From Campylobacter coli LMG 9860 (lineage in GTDB: Bacteria > Campylobacterota > Campylobacteria > Campylobacterales > Campylobacteraceae): 38,647 bases of DNA. The stretch lies in assembly GCF_000254135.1 (NCBI RefSeq), contig NZ_AINS01000060.1:1-38647 (forward strand). The letters are read 5' to 3'. Made by a program: the position numbers and the translations under genes. Positions 8,758 through 17,353 of this stretch are shown here, in pieces (the first letter of the stretch is position 1; every line of letters begins with the position of its first letter). The notes below the pieces were generated by a model that did not search any database, was not told where the DNA came from, and was given only the letters and a program-made list of their open reading frames with translations.

Positions 8758-9366
8758 ATGGATTTAGAGCAAATTTATAAAGATTGTGGGGCTTATTTAC
8801 AAGGACATTTTTTACTCAGTTCGGGTAAGCACTCTGAGTTTTATCTTCAAAGTGCTAAAGTCTTAGAAAATCCAAAATTAGCAGCAAGACTTTGTGATGA
8901 GCTTGCTAAAATTATAGCCGAATTTAATATAGAATTTGACAGCATTTGTTCTCCTGCTTTGGGAGGAATTTTAGCAGGATATGAACTTGCTAGAGCTTGT
9001 GATAAACGCTTTATTTTTACCGAAAGAGTTAATGGAGAAATGACTCTAAGACGCGGTTTTGAGGTAAAAGAAGGCGAAAGATTTATCATTTGCGAGGATA
9101 TCATCACAACGGGCGGAAGTGCTTTAGAAAGTGCTAAAATCATAGAAAGTTTAGGAGGAAAAGTTTTAGGTTTTGCAGCATTGGCAAATCGCGGTTTTTG
9201 CGCGGTTGAAAATTTAAAAAATCCTAGAAAACCGAGTGCAAAACTGCCTGATAATTTACCTCTTTTTACTTTAGGAAATTTTGATTTTCAAATTTATGAT
9301 GAAAATGATTGTCCGTTTTGCAAAGAAGGAAGTAAAGCTATTAAGCCAGGAAGTCGCGGAAATTAA
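8758..9366 (+). CDS. pyrE: Orotate phosphoribosyltransferase
   Basis: Joins orotate with PRPP to form OMP, step five of pyrimidine synthesis. The 202 residues show the PRPP-binding motif [11 protein letters not shown] (about 111-121), the catalytic-loop region around residues 85-105 with [13 protein letters not shown], and [12 protein letters not shown] for substrate binding. It starts two bases after the frr stop; the ribosome site AAGG lies inside the frr end. The RDD gene starts on the base after its TAA. The C-terminal part carries C-P-F-C ([12 protein letters not shown]), typical of the longer epsilonproteobacterial PyrE form. Confidence 0.97.
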   Translation: MDLEQIYKDCGAYLQGHFLLSSGKHSEFYLQSAKVLENPKLAARLCDELAKIIAEFNIEFDSICSPALGGILAGYELARACDKRFIFTERVNGEMTLRRGFEVKEGERFIICEDIITTGGSALESAKIIESLGGKVLGFAALANRGFCAVENLKNPRKPSAKLPDNLPLFTLGNFDFQIYDENDCPFCKEGSKAIKPGSRGN

Positions 9367-9777
9367 ATGAAAACTAAGGCAAAAATAGCCTCTAGATGGT
9401 TAAGATTTAGAGCTTTGCTTATAGATATATTTTTAATTTATGTCCCTATCTTATATTTATTTTATTTTTTATTGGGCTCTAAGGAGGCTTTTTTAAACAA
9501 CTCCTATATTACAGCCCTATGTACTTTCTTATTTGGTTTTATTCAAGCTTTATTTTTAGCCTCAAAAGCTCAAAGTCCAGGGCTTAAGGCTTATGATCTT
9601 TATCTAATCGATCTAAAAACGGGTAAGAAAATAACTTTTTTTAGAATTTTATTAAGATATATTATATTTATTATAAGTTTTGGGTTGATTTTTGGTTTAT
9701 TTATAAGCTTTTTAAGAAAAGATAAACTAAATTTACATGATATTCTAACCCAAACTTGCATAGTCACAAAGATATGA
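9367..9777 (+). CDS. RDD-family membrane protein
   Basis: Small 136-residue inner-membrane protein. It shows the RDD pattern: WLRFRALLIDIFLIYVPILY in the first helix (Arg and Asp in the conserved places), a second helix about residues 45-62, then SPGLKAYDLYLID and a third helix about 95-122. Function of such proteins is poorly known; some act in ion or osmolyte handling. It begins directly after pyrE with no gap and no strong ribosome site of its own, so it is probably translated by coupling. Corresponds to C. jejuni Cj0232c. Confidence 0.88.
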   Translation: MKTKAKIASRWLRFRALLIDIFLIYVPILYLFYFLLGSKEAFLNNSYITALCTFLFGFIQALFLASKAQSPGLKAYDLYLIDLKTGKKITFFRILLRYIIFIISFGLIFGLFISFLRKDKLNLHDILTQTCIVTKI

Positions 9778-9791
9778 AAGAAAGGTAAAAA

Positions 9792-10814
9792 ATGCAAAGA
9801 AAAAGAATTTATAATCCAGGCTCAAATGAAACATTAACAGATCGTAAAGTTTTTAGCGGAAATCCTCATGGAATCTTAAATTTTACAAAAGCAAAATACA
9901 CTTGGGCTTTAAAATTATGGGATTTAATGGAAGCAAACACTTGGTTTCCAAAAGAAGTAGATACGACTAAAGATGCATTAGATTATCGCTGTAATTTAAC
10001 TGCAGGTGAAAAAAGAATGTATGATCTTGTTTGGTCTCAGCTCATTTCTATGGATAGCTTTCAAACCAACAATCTAGCTGATAATATCAATCCTTACATC
10101 ACTGCTCCTGAAATCAATGCGGTTTTAGCACGCCAAGCTTATGAAGAAGCTAACCATTCAAAATCTTATGCAGTAATGGTTGAAGCCATTTGCGATAATA
10201 CGGATTTAATCTATGAAATGGAAAAGCACGATGAAACCTTGCGCGAAAAAAATGATTTTATTTCAAGTATCTATGAAGAATTAGCGGGCGATGTAGATGA
10301 TAATAAACTTCTTTTGGCCATGGTAGCAAATCAAATTTTAGAAGGAGTATATTTTTATAGTGGATTTACTGCGATTTACGCGCTTGCAAGAGCAGGTAAA
10401 ATGCTTGGTTCTGCTCAAATGATTCGTTTCATTCAAAGAGATGAAATCACTCATCTTTTACTCTTTCAAAATATGATCAATTCAGTTCGTAAAGAAAGAC
10501 CTGATTTGTTTAATGAAAACAATATCAACAAAATTTATGATATGTTTAAAAAAGCGGGCGATTTAGAAATCAAATGGGGCAAATACATCACTCAAAATCA
10601 AATCATGGGTTTTACAGACGATATTATAGAAGAATACATCCACTATCTTGTAGATCAAAGACTTGTTGCTATCAATCTTGATAAAATTTACAATGCAAAA
10701 CACCCTATCAAATGGGTAGATGATTTTTCTAAATTTAATGATCAAAAAAGCAATTTCTTTGAAAGTAAGGTCACAAACTATTCTAAAGGTAGTATAAGCT
10801 TTGATGATTTTTAA
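9792..10814 (+). CDS. nrdB: Class Ia ribonucleotide reductase small (beta) subunit
   Basis: Holds the di-iron centre and tyrosyl radical that drive oxygen-dependent reduction of ribonucleoside diphosphates. All key residues are present in 340 residues: iron ligands Asp88, Glu119, His122, Glu184, Glu218 and His221, with the radical Tyr126 four residues after His122 (EEANHSKSY), the same spacing as in E. coli. The C-terminal end (SISFDDF) fits docking to NrdA. nrdA is not in the window. A proper AAGG site precedes ATG 9792. It follows the RDD gene by 14 bases. Confidence 0.97.
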   Translation: MQRKRIYNPGSNETLTDRKVFSGNPHGILNFTKAKYTWALKLWDLMEANTWFPKEVDTTKDALDYRCNLTAGEKRMYDLVWSQLISMDSFQTNNLADNINPYITAPEINAVLARQAYEEANHSKSYAVMVEAICDNTDLIYEMEKHDETLREKNDFISSIYEELAGDVDDNKLLLAMVANQILEGVYFYSGFTAIYALARAGKMLGSAQMIRFIQRDEITHLLLFQNMINSVRKERPDLFNENNINKIYDMFKKAGDLEIKWGKYITQNQIMGFTDDIIEEYIHYLVDQRLVAINLDKIYNAKHPIKWVDDFSKFNDQKSNFFESKVTNYSKGSISFDDF

Positions 10815-10835
10815 ATTTCTTGGAAATTAACTTTT

Positions 10836-12224
10836 ATGAAAAAAGATTCTTATACAAAACCAAATAACACCTTGCTTTGTGATTTTTATGAATTAACCAT
10901 GATGCAAGGTTATTTTCTAAATGGTTTTGAAAACAAAACAGCTTATTTTGATATATTTTTTAGAAAAATTCCCGATCACGGCTCTTTTGCTATATTTGCA
11001 GGACTTGAGGATATTTTAGACTTTGTATCTTGTTTGCATTTTGATGAAGATGATATAGCCTATTTGCACTCTCAAGGGATATTTAAAGAAGAATTTTTAA
11101 GATATTTGAAAAATTTTAAATTTAAGGGCGAAATTTATGCCATGCAAGAAGGCGAAATCATCTTTCCTAACGAACCCTTGATGATCATCAAAGCCAATGC
11201 TATTGAAGCACAAATTCTTGAAAGCTTCTTACTTTTAAGTATCAATCATCAAAGCCTAATTGCCACAAAAGCCAATCGTATCGTAAGAGCAGCTAAAAAT
11301 CTTAGCGTGCTTGAATTTGGCACGCGAAGAGCTCATGGAAGCGAGGCGGCACTCAAAGGGGCAAGAGCGGCCATAATAGGAGGTTGCAAAGCTAGCTCTT
11401 GCACACTTGCAGGGAAAAATTATAGCATTATGACAAGTGGAACTATGGCGCATTCTTGGGTGCAAATGTTTGATGATGAATTGAGTGCTTTTTGTCATTA
11501 TTTAGAACTTTATCCTCAAAATCCTACCTTACTCATCGATACTTATAATTACAAACAAGGGCTAGAAAACGCGGTCAAAGCATTTAAAAAATTTAAAATC
11601 AAACAATGCGGTGTGCGTATTGATTCTGGAAATTTAGAAATACTTAGCAAAGAAATTCGTACTATCTTGGATAAAAATGATTTAAAAGAATGCAAAATCA
11701 TCGTTTCAAATTCTTTAGATGAAAAAAGCATAAACAAACTGCTTAAAAATGATGCACCTATTGATGCTTTTGGGGTAGGCGAAAAACTCATCACTGCTTC
11801 AAGTGATCCTATTTTTGGCTGTGTTTATAAACTCGTTGCCATAGAAGAAGATAAACTCATCACGCCTAAAATTAAAATCAGCGAAGACAAACAAAAAATA
11901 ACCCTACCGCATTTTAAAAAACTTTTTAGAATTTATGACAAAAACACTCAAAAAATGCTTTTTGATGAGCTTTATATTTATAATGAAAAATTACCTAAAC
12001 TTGATGAAAATTTAGAAAGAAAAGAACTTTTAAAATGTGTTTTTAAAGAGGGTAAAATTCTTAATAAACAAAAAAATGTAGAAGAAATTGCCCTATATGC
12101 AAAAAGTCAAATTTCAAAGCTGGATGAGAAATTTCTTAATTTTAACAACAAAGAAAAATATAAAATCAAACTTTCAAAAGATTTAACAAAGCTAAGACAA
12201 AATTTTACAAACACAACTCTATGA
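10836..12224 (+). CDS. pncB: Nicotinate phosphoribosyltransferase
   Basis: Joins nicotinate and PRPP to nicotinate mononucleotide, the first step of NAD salvage. The 462 residues carry LCDFYELTMMQGYF at the N-terminus, EFGTRRAHGSEAA (about 160-172) for phosphate/nicotinate binding, and SGTMAHSWVQMF, where His206 should be the phosphorylated histidine. Length and domain order fit the bacterial PncB family. The ribosome site is weak and far (GGAAA about 12 bases upstream of the ATG), suggesting lower translation than nrdB, whose end lies 21 bases away. Ends in a strong composite hairpin terminator. Last gene of the secG-to-pncB run. Confidence 0.94.
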   Translation: MKKDSYTKPNNTLLCDFYELTMMQGYFLNGFENKTAYFDIFFRKIPDHGSFAIFAGLEDILDFVSCLHFDEDDIAYLHSQGIFKEEFLRYLKNFKFKGEIYAMQEGEIIFPNEPLMIIKANAIEAQILESFLLLSINHQSLIATKANRIVRAAKNLSVLEFGTRRAHGSEAALKGARAAIIGGCKASSCTLAGKNYSIMTSGTMAHSWVQMFDDELSAFCHYLELYPQNPTLLIDTYNYKQGLENAVKAFKKFKIKQCGVRIDSGNLEILSKEIRTILDKNDLKECKIIVSNSLDEKSINKLLKNDAPIDAFGVGEKLITASSDPIFGCVYKLVAIEEDKLITPKIKISEDKQKITLPHFKKLFRIYDKNTQKMLFDELYIYNEKLPKLDENLERKELLKCVFKEGKILNKQKNVEEIALYAKSQISKLDEKFLNFNNKEKYKIKLSKDLTKLRQNFTNTTL

Positions 12225-12233
12225 AATTTTGTC
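12196..12233 (+). repeat. Inverted repeat across the pncB stop codon
   Basis: GACAAAATTT and AAATTTTGTC pair perfectly over 10 bases with an 18-base loop that holds the last codons of pncB. It lies directly before the main terminator and may be a second hairpin protecting the 3' end. Confidence 0.4.
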
Positions 12234-12238
12234 GATAT

Positions 12239-12288
12239 AGCTCAAATGCTCCATTTGTCTATTTAAAATGGATAAATTTGAGCTTTTT
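12239..12288 (+). terminator. Two-part hairpin terminator after pncB
   Basis: Outer stem AGCTCAAAT (12239-12247) with ATTTGAGCT (12276-12284); inner stem TCCATTT with AAATGGA; then TTTTT. It ends the secG-to-pncB transcript cleanly. Confidence 0.8.
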
Positions 12289-12317
12289 CATAAAAACAGC
12301 GTTGTTAAAATTTTAAA

Positions 12318-12857
12318 TCAATCCAAAAAATCATTTTTAAATTCAACATAATTTAAAGCAGATTGTTTTAAAAATGCCACTTCTTCATCGCTTAGTTCGC
12401 GTATAAGTTTTGCAGGGTTTCCAAGTATGAGTGATTTGGGTGGAAATTTCTTGCCTTTGGTTACCACACTACCTGCACCCACTATACTATCATCTCCTAT
12501 AGCTGCATCATCCATAATCACTGCATTCATCCCCACAAGCACACGAGAGCCGATCTTGCAAGCATGGATCACGCAATTATGCCCTATAGTAACATCATCT
12601 CCTATGCAAGTAGGAAAGCCTGCATCTTTTAAACTTCCATCTTTATTAAATTCTCTATGCCACACATGGATAGTGGTTAAATCTTGTATATTTGTTCTTT
12701 TACCGATTTTAATAAAATTAACATCGCCTCTTAGAACACAATTAAACCACACACTGCTTTCATCACCTATCTCTACTTCTCCTATAATCTTAGCACCCTC
12801 TGCAACAAAGACATTTTGACCCAAATTTGGAAATTTATCTTTAAATCGAATAAGCAT
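12318..12857 (-). CDS. Gamma-carbonic-anhydrase-like hexapeptide-repeat protein
   Basis: Left-handed beta-helix protein of the YrdA/PaaY/gamma-CA group. Repeats such as GEVEIGDESSVWF, CIGDDVTIGHNCVIHACKIG and AAIGDDSIVGAGSVV are clear, and His64 (TIHV), His93 and His98 (GHNCVIH) match the three zinc ligands of that family. It may hydrate CO2 or be a thioesterase-like or structural relative; the sequence alone does not decide. I chose ATG 12857 (179 residues), five bases after AAGGA; the ATG six bases upstream overlaps that site. Divergent from pcm. Corresponds to C. jejuni Cj0229. Confidence 0.92.
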   Translation of the reverse strand: MLIRFKDKFPNLGQNVFVAEGAKIIGEVEIGDESSVWFNCVLRGDVNFIKIGKRTNIQDLTTIHVWHREFNKDGSLKDAGFPTCIGDDVTIGHNCVIHACKIGSRVLVGMNAVIMDDAAIGDDSIVGAGSVVTKGKKFPPKSLILGNPAKLIRELSDEEVAFLKQSALNYVEFKNDFLD

Positions 12858-12877
12858 TTTCATCCTTTTTTATTTTT

Positions 12878-12883
12878 AGTATA
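12878..12883 (-). promoter_or_regulatory. Probable -10 box for the gamma-CA-like gene
   Basis: TATACT on the minus strand after TTTTGGT, about 20 bases before the start codon. Together with 12948-12953 it forms a divergent promoter pair. Confidence 0.45.
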
Positions 12884-12947
12884 ACCAAAATATCAATAAG
12901 AAAAACAAATTTTTTAGTTTTTAATCAAATTTTGAAACTTTATTCGT

Positions 12948-12953
12948 TACAAT
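12948..12953 (+). promoter_or_regulatory. Probable -10 box for pcm
   Basis: TACAAT about 22 bases before the pcm ATG, with a GAGGAG ribosome site between. Confidence 0.45.
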
Positions 12954-12975
12954 TTGCCATTTACGAGGAGAAAAA

Positions 12976-13605
12976 ATGAACGCATTTGAGCAAAAACGAT
13001 GTCAAAGTATGGCCGAAGAAATCGCACAAAAAATATTCATCAACGAAGAACTTTTTAATGCTTTTTGTCAAATTCCACGCGAAATTTTTTCCCCGCTTAA
13101 AGCCCATGCTTATCGTCTTGATGCTTTACCTTTAGCTAATTCTCAATGGATCAGCTCTCCTTTAACCGTGGCTAAAATGACTATGGCTTTAAATTTTAAA
13201 GATGCGGACAGTGTCTTAGAAATAGGCTGTGGAAGTGGTTATCAAGCAGCGATTTTAAGCAAGGTTATAAGGCGTGTTTTTACCATAGAACGCATAGAAA
13301 ATTTAGCCAAAAAAGCAGCACAAACCTTTAGAGAACTCGAGCTTTTTAATATTAATGTTAAATTTGAAGATGGACAAAATGGATGGAAAAATTATGCGCC
13401 TTATGATAGAATTTTATTCTCTGCTTATACGACACAACTTCCTGAAATTTTACTCGATCAGCTAAGTGATGGGGGCATACTTGTAGCCCCTATTTTGCAC
13501 AATGGCAAACAATTTATCACACGCATAACCAAAAATGGCACTCATTTACAAAAAGAAATTCTAGAAGAATGTCTTTTTGTACCCATAGTAGATGGAAAAG
13601 AATAA
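12976..13605 (+). CDS. pcm: Protein-L-isoaspartate O-methyltransferase
   Basis: SAM-dependent enzyme that methylates damaged isoaspartyl residues so that they can return to normal aspartate; a protein-repair role in the cytosol. The 209 residues show the substrate-side block QWISSPLTVAKM (about 57-68), SAM motif I LEIGCGSGYQ (81-90) and the acidic Glu of motif II (FTIERIENLA). ATG 12976 has GAGGAG seven bases upstream. It stands alone, convergent to argD with a shared hairpin between. Corresponds to C. jejuni Cj0228c. Confidence 0.95.
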   Translation: MNAFEQKRCQSMAEEIAQKIFINEELFNAFCQIPREIFSPLKAHAYRLDALPLANSQWISSPLTVAKMTMALNFKDADSVLEIGCGSGYQAAILSKVIRRVFTIERIENLAKKAAQTFRELELFNINVKFEDGQNGWKNYAPYDRILFSAYTTQLPEILLDQLSDGGILVAPILHNGKQFITRITKNGTHLQKEILEECLFVPIVDGKE

Positions 13606-13629
13606 ATTTTTATCAATAAAAAATTTATT
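13601..13629. terminator. Bidirectional terminator between pcm and argD
   Basis: AATAAATTTTT and AAAAATTTATT pair perfectly over 11 bases. The arms contain the stop codons of both convergent genes, so the two transcripts overlap here. Confidence 0.7.
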
Positions 13630-14809
13630 CAAAACTTTTAAAAACCTTTCTTAGCTTCTCGCTCATTTCATCTATATGGCTTTTTTCTATGATCAAAGGG
13701 GGTAAAAATCTCAAATCATTCTCCCCACAACTGATAAGCAAAAGAGAATTTTCTTGACATTTTTTAATCACCTCAGCTACTTTTACACTTTTATCAAGAC
13801 TAAGCCCTTGCATAAAACCCAAACCTTTTCTTTTTTTACAAAACCTGAATTCTTTGATAAGATTTTCCAAACTTTGCTCTAAATAAGGCGTAAGTTTAGA
13901 AACATTTTCTAAAATTTTTTCTTTCTTAAAAATTTCAAAAACCGCATTAACACCTGCACAAACTAAAGGATTTCCTCCATAAGTACTTCCATGATCGCCT
14001 GCTTCTAAGGATTTTTGTGCTACTTTTTCGCTCACTACAAAAGCTCCGACACTAAGCCCACATCCCAAAGCTTTAGCAGAAGTCATTACATCAGGTAAAA
14101 TTCCTGAATGCTCGTAAGCAAAAAATTTACCACTTCGCCCCATGCCGCATTGAATTTCATCAGCGATTAACAATATATCTTTTTCATCGCAAAGCTTTCT
14201 TAAAGCCTTGTAAAAATCTTTTTGAGCAGGATTGACACCACCTTCTCCTTGCACACTTTCTAAGATAATAGCACAAGTTTTTTCATTGACTAAGCGTTCT
14301 ACGCTTGAAAAATCATTATACTTTGCAAATTTAACACCTGAAATTAAAGGCTTGAATGGTTTTTGGTATTTTTCATTAGCGGTTAAAGATAAAGCTCCTA
14401 GTGTTCTTCCATGAAAAGAATGTTTAAAGGCTATGAAATTTCCACCCTTGATACCTTTATTAAAAGCATATTTTCTAGCGACCTTCATCGCTCCTTCTAT
14501 ACTTTCTGCTCCTGAATTTGTGAAAAATACACGCTCTAAGCCACTCGCTTTAGCTAAATGCTTGGCTGCTTGGGCTATGTTTTCATTATAATATAAATTG
14601 CTAGTATGTAAAAGTTTATCAACTTGGGCTTTAATCTTAGCATTAAATTCAGCATGGTTATATCCTAAAGTACATACACCTATACCACTTGAAAAATCAA
14701 GATATTTTTTACCCTTATCATCTAAAAGGTAAACCCCTTCTCCGCTTTCTAAAACTATATCAAAACGCTTATAAGTAGGGATAATATGACTTTGCTCTTT
14801 ATAATTCAT
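13625..14809 (-). CDS. argD: Acetylornithine aminotransferase
   Basis: PLP enzyme turning N-acetylglutamate semialdehyde into N-acetylornithine; the same enzyme may also serve lysine synthesis (succinyl-DAP step), for which dapB lies in this window too. Class III features: FFTNSGAESIEGAMK (about 95-109) for phosphate and substrate binding, Asp217 in ADEIQCGMGR, and the PLP lysine Lys246 in TSAKALG. From ATG 14809 it has 394 residues; AAGGA is five bases upstream, while the ATG at 14815 overlaps that site. Last gene of argC-argO-argB-argD, nine bases after argB. Confidence 0.96.
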   Translation of the reverse strand: MNYKEQSHIIPTYKRFDIVLESGEGVYLLDDKGKKYLDFSSGIGVCTLGYNHAEFNAKIKAQVDKLLHTSNLYYNENIAQAAKHLAKASGLERVFFTNSGAESIEGAMKVARKYAFNKGIKGGNFIAFKHSFHGRTLGALSLTANEKYQKPFKPLISGVKFAKYNDFSSVERLVNEKTCAIILESVQGEGGVNPAQKDFYKALRKLCDEKDILLIADEIQCGMGRSGKFFAYEHSGILPDVMTSAKALGCGLSVGAFVVSEKVAQKSLEAGDHGSTYGGNPLVCAGVNAVFEIFKKEKILENVSKLTPYLEQSLENLIKEFRFCKKRKGLGFMQGLSLDKSVKVAEVIKKCQENSLLLISCGENDLRFLPPLIIEKSHIDEMSEKLRKVFKSFE

Positions 14810-14818
14810 TTTCATCCT

Positions 14819-15658
14819 TTAACCCACTAAAGTCCCAATACCCTCATCGGTAAAAAATTCAAGCAACAAAGAATGCTTCACGCGTCCATCTAAAATATGC
14901 ACTTTCTTAACTCCACTTTCACAAGCATCTATACAAGATTTTAATTTTACATGCATACCGCCTTGAATTTTGTCAACCAAGGCTTTTGCTTGGGTTATAG
15001 AAATTTTAGAAATTAAAGAATTTTTATCTTCAAAATTCTCATAAAGTCCTGCAGTATCGGTTAAGAAAGCAAGTTTTTCCGCCTTTAAAGCTTTGGCAAT
15101 AGCACAAGCTGCATCATCGGCATTGATATTGTAAGTATTGAAATTTTCATCCATTCCAATAGGAGCTATGATGGGTAAAAAATCTTTTTCTAAGAGATCT
15201 TGCAAAACACTTGAATTTACCTTTTGTATCTCGCCTACAAAACCTAAATTCTCATCCTTTTGCACGCATTCTAAAAGTCCCCCATCCTTGCCACAAAGCC
15301 CTATAGCTTTAACACCTAAATTTTGCAAGCTGTGAACTAAATTTTTATTGATATAATTTAGCACCATACTTGCTACTTCTGCTGTGGCTTGATCACTCAC
15401 CCTAAGTCCGTTATTAAACTCACTTTTTACGCCTAATTTTTCACACATTTTGGAGATATCTTTACCCCCACCATGAACGATAATAGGCTTTAAGCCTACA
15501 AGCTTTAAAAGAGCTATATCTTGCATCACACAATGTTTAAGCTCCTCATTTTCCATAGCTGAGCCGCCGTATTTTATAAGTATAATTTTTGAGCTGAATT
15601 TGCGTATATAAGGCAAAGCTTCGATTAAGACATTTGCTTTTTCTAAATATTTTTGCAT
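14819..15658 (-). CDS. argB: Acetylglutamate kinase
   Basis: Phosphorylates N-acetylglutamate, the second step of arginine synthesis and often the arginine-sensitive one. The 279 residues carry LIKYGGSAM (Lys29 for phosphate binding), HGGGKDIS (62-69) for substrate binding and the C-terminal ATP region with FLTDTAGLYE and KIQGGMHVKLKSC. An N-terminal helix (about 1-20) like that used in hexameric, arginine-inhibited forms is present, so feedback inhibition is plausible. GAGGG precedes the ATG. It starts nine bases after argO. Confidence 0.97.
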   Translation of the reverse strand: MQKYLEKANVLIEALPYIRKFSSKIILIKYGGSAMENEELKHCVMQDIALLKLVGLKPIIVHGGGKDISKMCEKLGVKSEFNNGLRVSDQATAEVASMVLNYINKNLVHSLQNLGVKAIGLCGKDGGLLECVQKDENLGFVGEIQKVNSSVLQDLLEKDFLPIIAPIGMDENFNTYNINADDAACAIAKALKAEKLAFLTDTAGLYENFEDKNSLISKISITQAKALVDKIQGGMHVKLKSCIDACESGVKKVHILDGRVKHSLLLEFFTDEGIGTLVG

Positions 15659-15667
15659 GATTTACCC

Positions 15668-16114
15668 TCAAACATTAAAACTAGTTTGATTGTGAGAATT
15701 GAGCGATAAATCATAATAATTCGCATCTTCTCTTAAGGTAAAACCATAATGCTTCCAAAACTCATTACCCAAATCATTGCTCTTAAAGGCTATCAATGCG
15801 ATCTTGTTAATCTTCTCAGATTTTAATGCCTCAAGGCAAAATTTTGTCATTTCATGGGCTATACCCTTTTTTCTGTGATCTTTATGCACGCACACATGAT
15901 AAAAACCTCCTGTGCGACCATCATGCCCACAAAGTATACTTCCAACAATTTCTTGATCAATCACAGCTACTGCGCTAAGGTTTGGGTTTCTATCTAAAAA
16001 TTTTTCTATATTTTCTTTACTATCATCAATCGATCGAATTCCAAAACCTTTGATATCACACCAAAGCTTGTAAACTCCTTCATAATCACTTTTTTGCATT
16101 GCTCTAACTTGCAA
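15668..16114 (-). CDS. argO: GNAT acetyltransferase of the arginine operon (ArgO)
   Basis: A 148-residue single-domain GNAT protein between argC and argB. I recall the C. jejuni cluster as argCOBD and use that name. Motif A for acetyl-CoA is visible as VCVHKDHRKKGIAHEMTKF (about 74-92), with the C-terminal HYGFTLREDANYYDL typical of the fold. No argA or argJ lies in the operon, so the natural inference is that it makes N-acetylglutamate. The start is TTG at 16114, six bases after a good AAGGA; the first internal ATG (16099) has no such site. argC ends ten bases upstream. Substrate is inferred, the GNAT family is clear. Confidence 0.85.
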   Translation of the reverse strand: MQVRAMQKSDYEGVYKLWCDIKGFGIRSIDDSKENIEKFLDRNPNLSAVAVIDQEIVGSILCGHDGRTGGFYHVCVHKDHRKKGIAHEMTKFCLEALKSEKINKIALIAFKSNDLGNEFWKHYGFTLREDANYYDLSLNSHNQTSFNV

Positions 16115-16124
16115 TTTTTATCCT

Positions 16125-17153
16125 TTACAAATTTGCAAAGAATTTAAGTCCTTCATCTTCATCAAAATCAAACATTAAATTCATATTTTGAACAGCTTGT
16201 CCTGCTGCACCTTTGATTAAATTATCAATAGCACCTAAAACAATAATACGATTTGTGCGTTCATCGATGCTGAAATTTATATCCGCAAAATTGCTTGATT
16301 TAACCCACCGAGTCTGCGGAAACGACTGCGGTGGTAAAAGCCTTATGAATTTCCTGTCTTGATAATATTTTTGATAAATTTCACGAATTTCTTTTTCACT
16401 TACAGAATGTTTTAAATTTGCATAAGCAGTAGTTAAAATTCCCCTTTGCATAGGTACTAGATGAGGGGCAAATTGTAAAGTGATTTTCTCTCCTGCTGCA
16501 TAGCTTAAATGCTCTTCGATTTCAGGGGTATGGCGGTGTGAAGCTAATCCATAAGCCTTGATATTTTCATTTACCTCACAAAAAAGATTTTCTACTTTTG
16601 CACTTCTTCCTGCGCCGCTGACTCCACTTTTTGCATCGATAATCACCGAATTTAAATCAATCATCTTTTCTTTAAAAAGCGGATAAAGACTAAGTATAGA
16701 GCAAGTAGTGTAGCAACCAGGATTTGCGATTAAATTTGCATTTTTTATCTCTTCTTGATAAAGCTCACAAAGTCCATAAACTGCATTTTTTAAAAGCTCT
16801 TGATTAGGATGAGTAAATTTATACCAAAGCTCATAATCTTTAGGATTTTTAAGACGAAAATCAGCGCTTAAATCTATGATTTTCATCTTTTTTAATAAAG
16901 ACTCGCTAAAAAGTTTAGCACTAAATTCATGCGGAGTAGCGGTAAATAAGACATCAAGTTCAAGTTCATCTAAATTTTTATCTTCAAAATTTAAATTTAA
17001 AGGCGTGTTGGGATAAAGCTTCATATAGCTTTGCCCCACACTTGAACTAGAACCTATATAGGAAATTTCTACTTTAGGATGATTCAGTAAGATACGCACA
17101 AGCTCATTACCTGCATATCCGCTTGCTCCCAAAATTCCTACTTTTAATCTCAT
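16125..17153 (-). CDS. argC: N-acetyl-gamma-glutamyl-phosphate reductase
   Basis: NADPH-dependent reduction of acetylglutamyl phosphate to the semialdehyde, third step of arginine synthesis. The 342 residues show the nucleotide motif GILGASGYAGNELVR (6-20), the active cysteine Cys147 in ANPGCYTT, and SGVSGAGRSAK and HRHTPEIEEH in the catalytic domain. AAGGA lies about seven bases before the ATG. First gene of the arginine operon, behind a clean extended -10 at 17185-17190. No ARG-box pattern was recognised with confidence. Confidence 0.97.
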   Translation of the reverse strand: MRLKVGILGASGYAGNELVRILLNHPKVEISYIGSSSSVGQSYMKLYPNTPLNLNFEDKNLDELELDVLFTATPHEFSAKLFSESLLKKMKIIDLSADFRLKNPKDYELWYKFTHPNQELLKNAVYGLCELYQEEIKNANLIANPGCYTTCSILSLYPLFKEKMIDLNSVIIDAKSGVSGAGRSAKVENLFCEVNENIKAYGLASHRHTPEIEEHLSYAAGEKITLQFAPHLVPMQRGILTTAYANLKHSVSEKEIREIYQKYYQDRKFIRLLPPQSFPQTRWVKSSNFADINFSIDERTNRIIVLGAIDNLIKGAAGQAVQNMNLMFDFDEDEGLKFFANL

Positions 17154-17184
17154 TCCTAGTCCTTACTGAATTTCAAATGGCTTA

Positions 17185-17190
17185 ATTATA
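17185..17190 (-). promoter_or_regulatory. -10 box of the arginine operon
   Basis: TATAAT on the minus strand after TTTTTTGTC, a classic housekeeping promoter. The leader to the argC ATG is about 25 bases. Confidence 0.7.
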
Positions 17191-17199
17191 GACAAAAAA

Positions 17200-17353
17200 T
17201 GCTTAAAATAACACTTATGGGTTTATAAAATTTGATAGACTCTTACAAAAATACTCATATATCTCAAAAATTATCACGAAGCTTTTTGTATACAAAGACA
17301 ATGGACGCTAAGATTTGCTACTAGATTTTAATGCCTTTTGATGGATTAATAAA
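17200..17353. other. Gene-free stretch between argC and the methyltransferase
   Basis: A/T-rich spacer without a credible reading frame. It holds a perfect 12-base palindrome TTTGTATACAAA (17285-17296). From memory, C. jejuni NCTC 11168 has several additional genes and a decayed autotransporter gene here, so this may be a simple junction or a deletion scar. Confidence 0.35.

Noticed and set aside
12427-12819. Open frame on the plus strand inside the gamma-CA-like gene
   Set aside because: Antisense shadow of a gene with clear hexapeptide repeats and zinc histidines; no ribosome site and an odd composition.
17285-17296. Palindrome TTTGTATACAAA as an attachment or operator site
   Set aside because: A 12-base A/T-rich palindrome is expected by chance in this genome, and nothing mobile is next to it.
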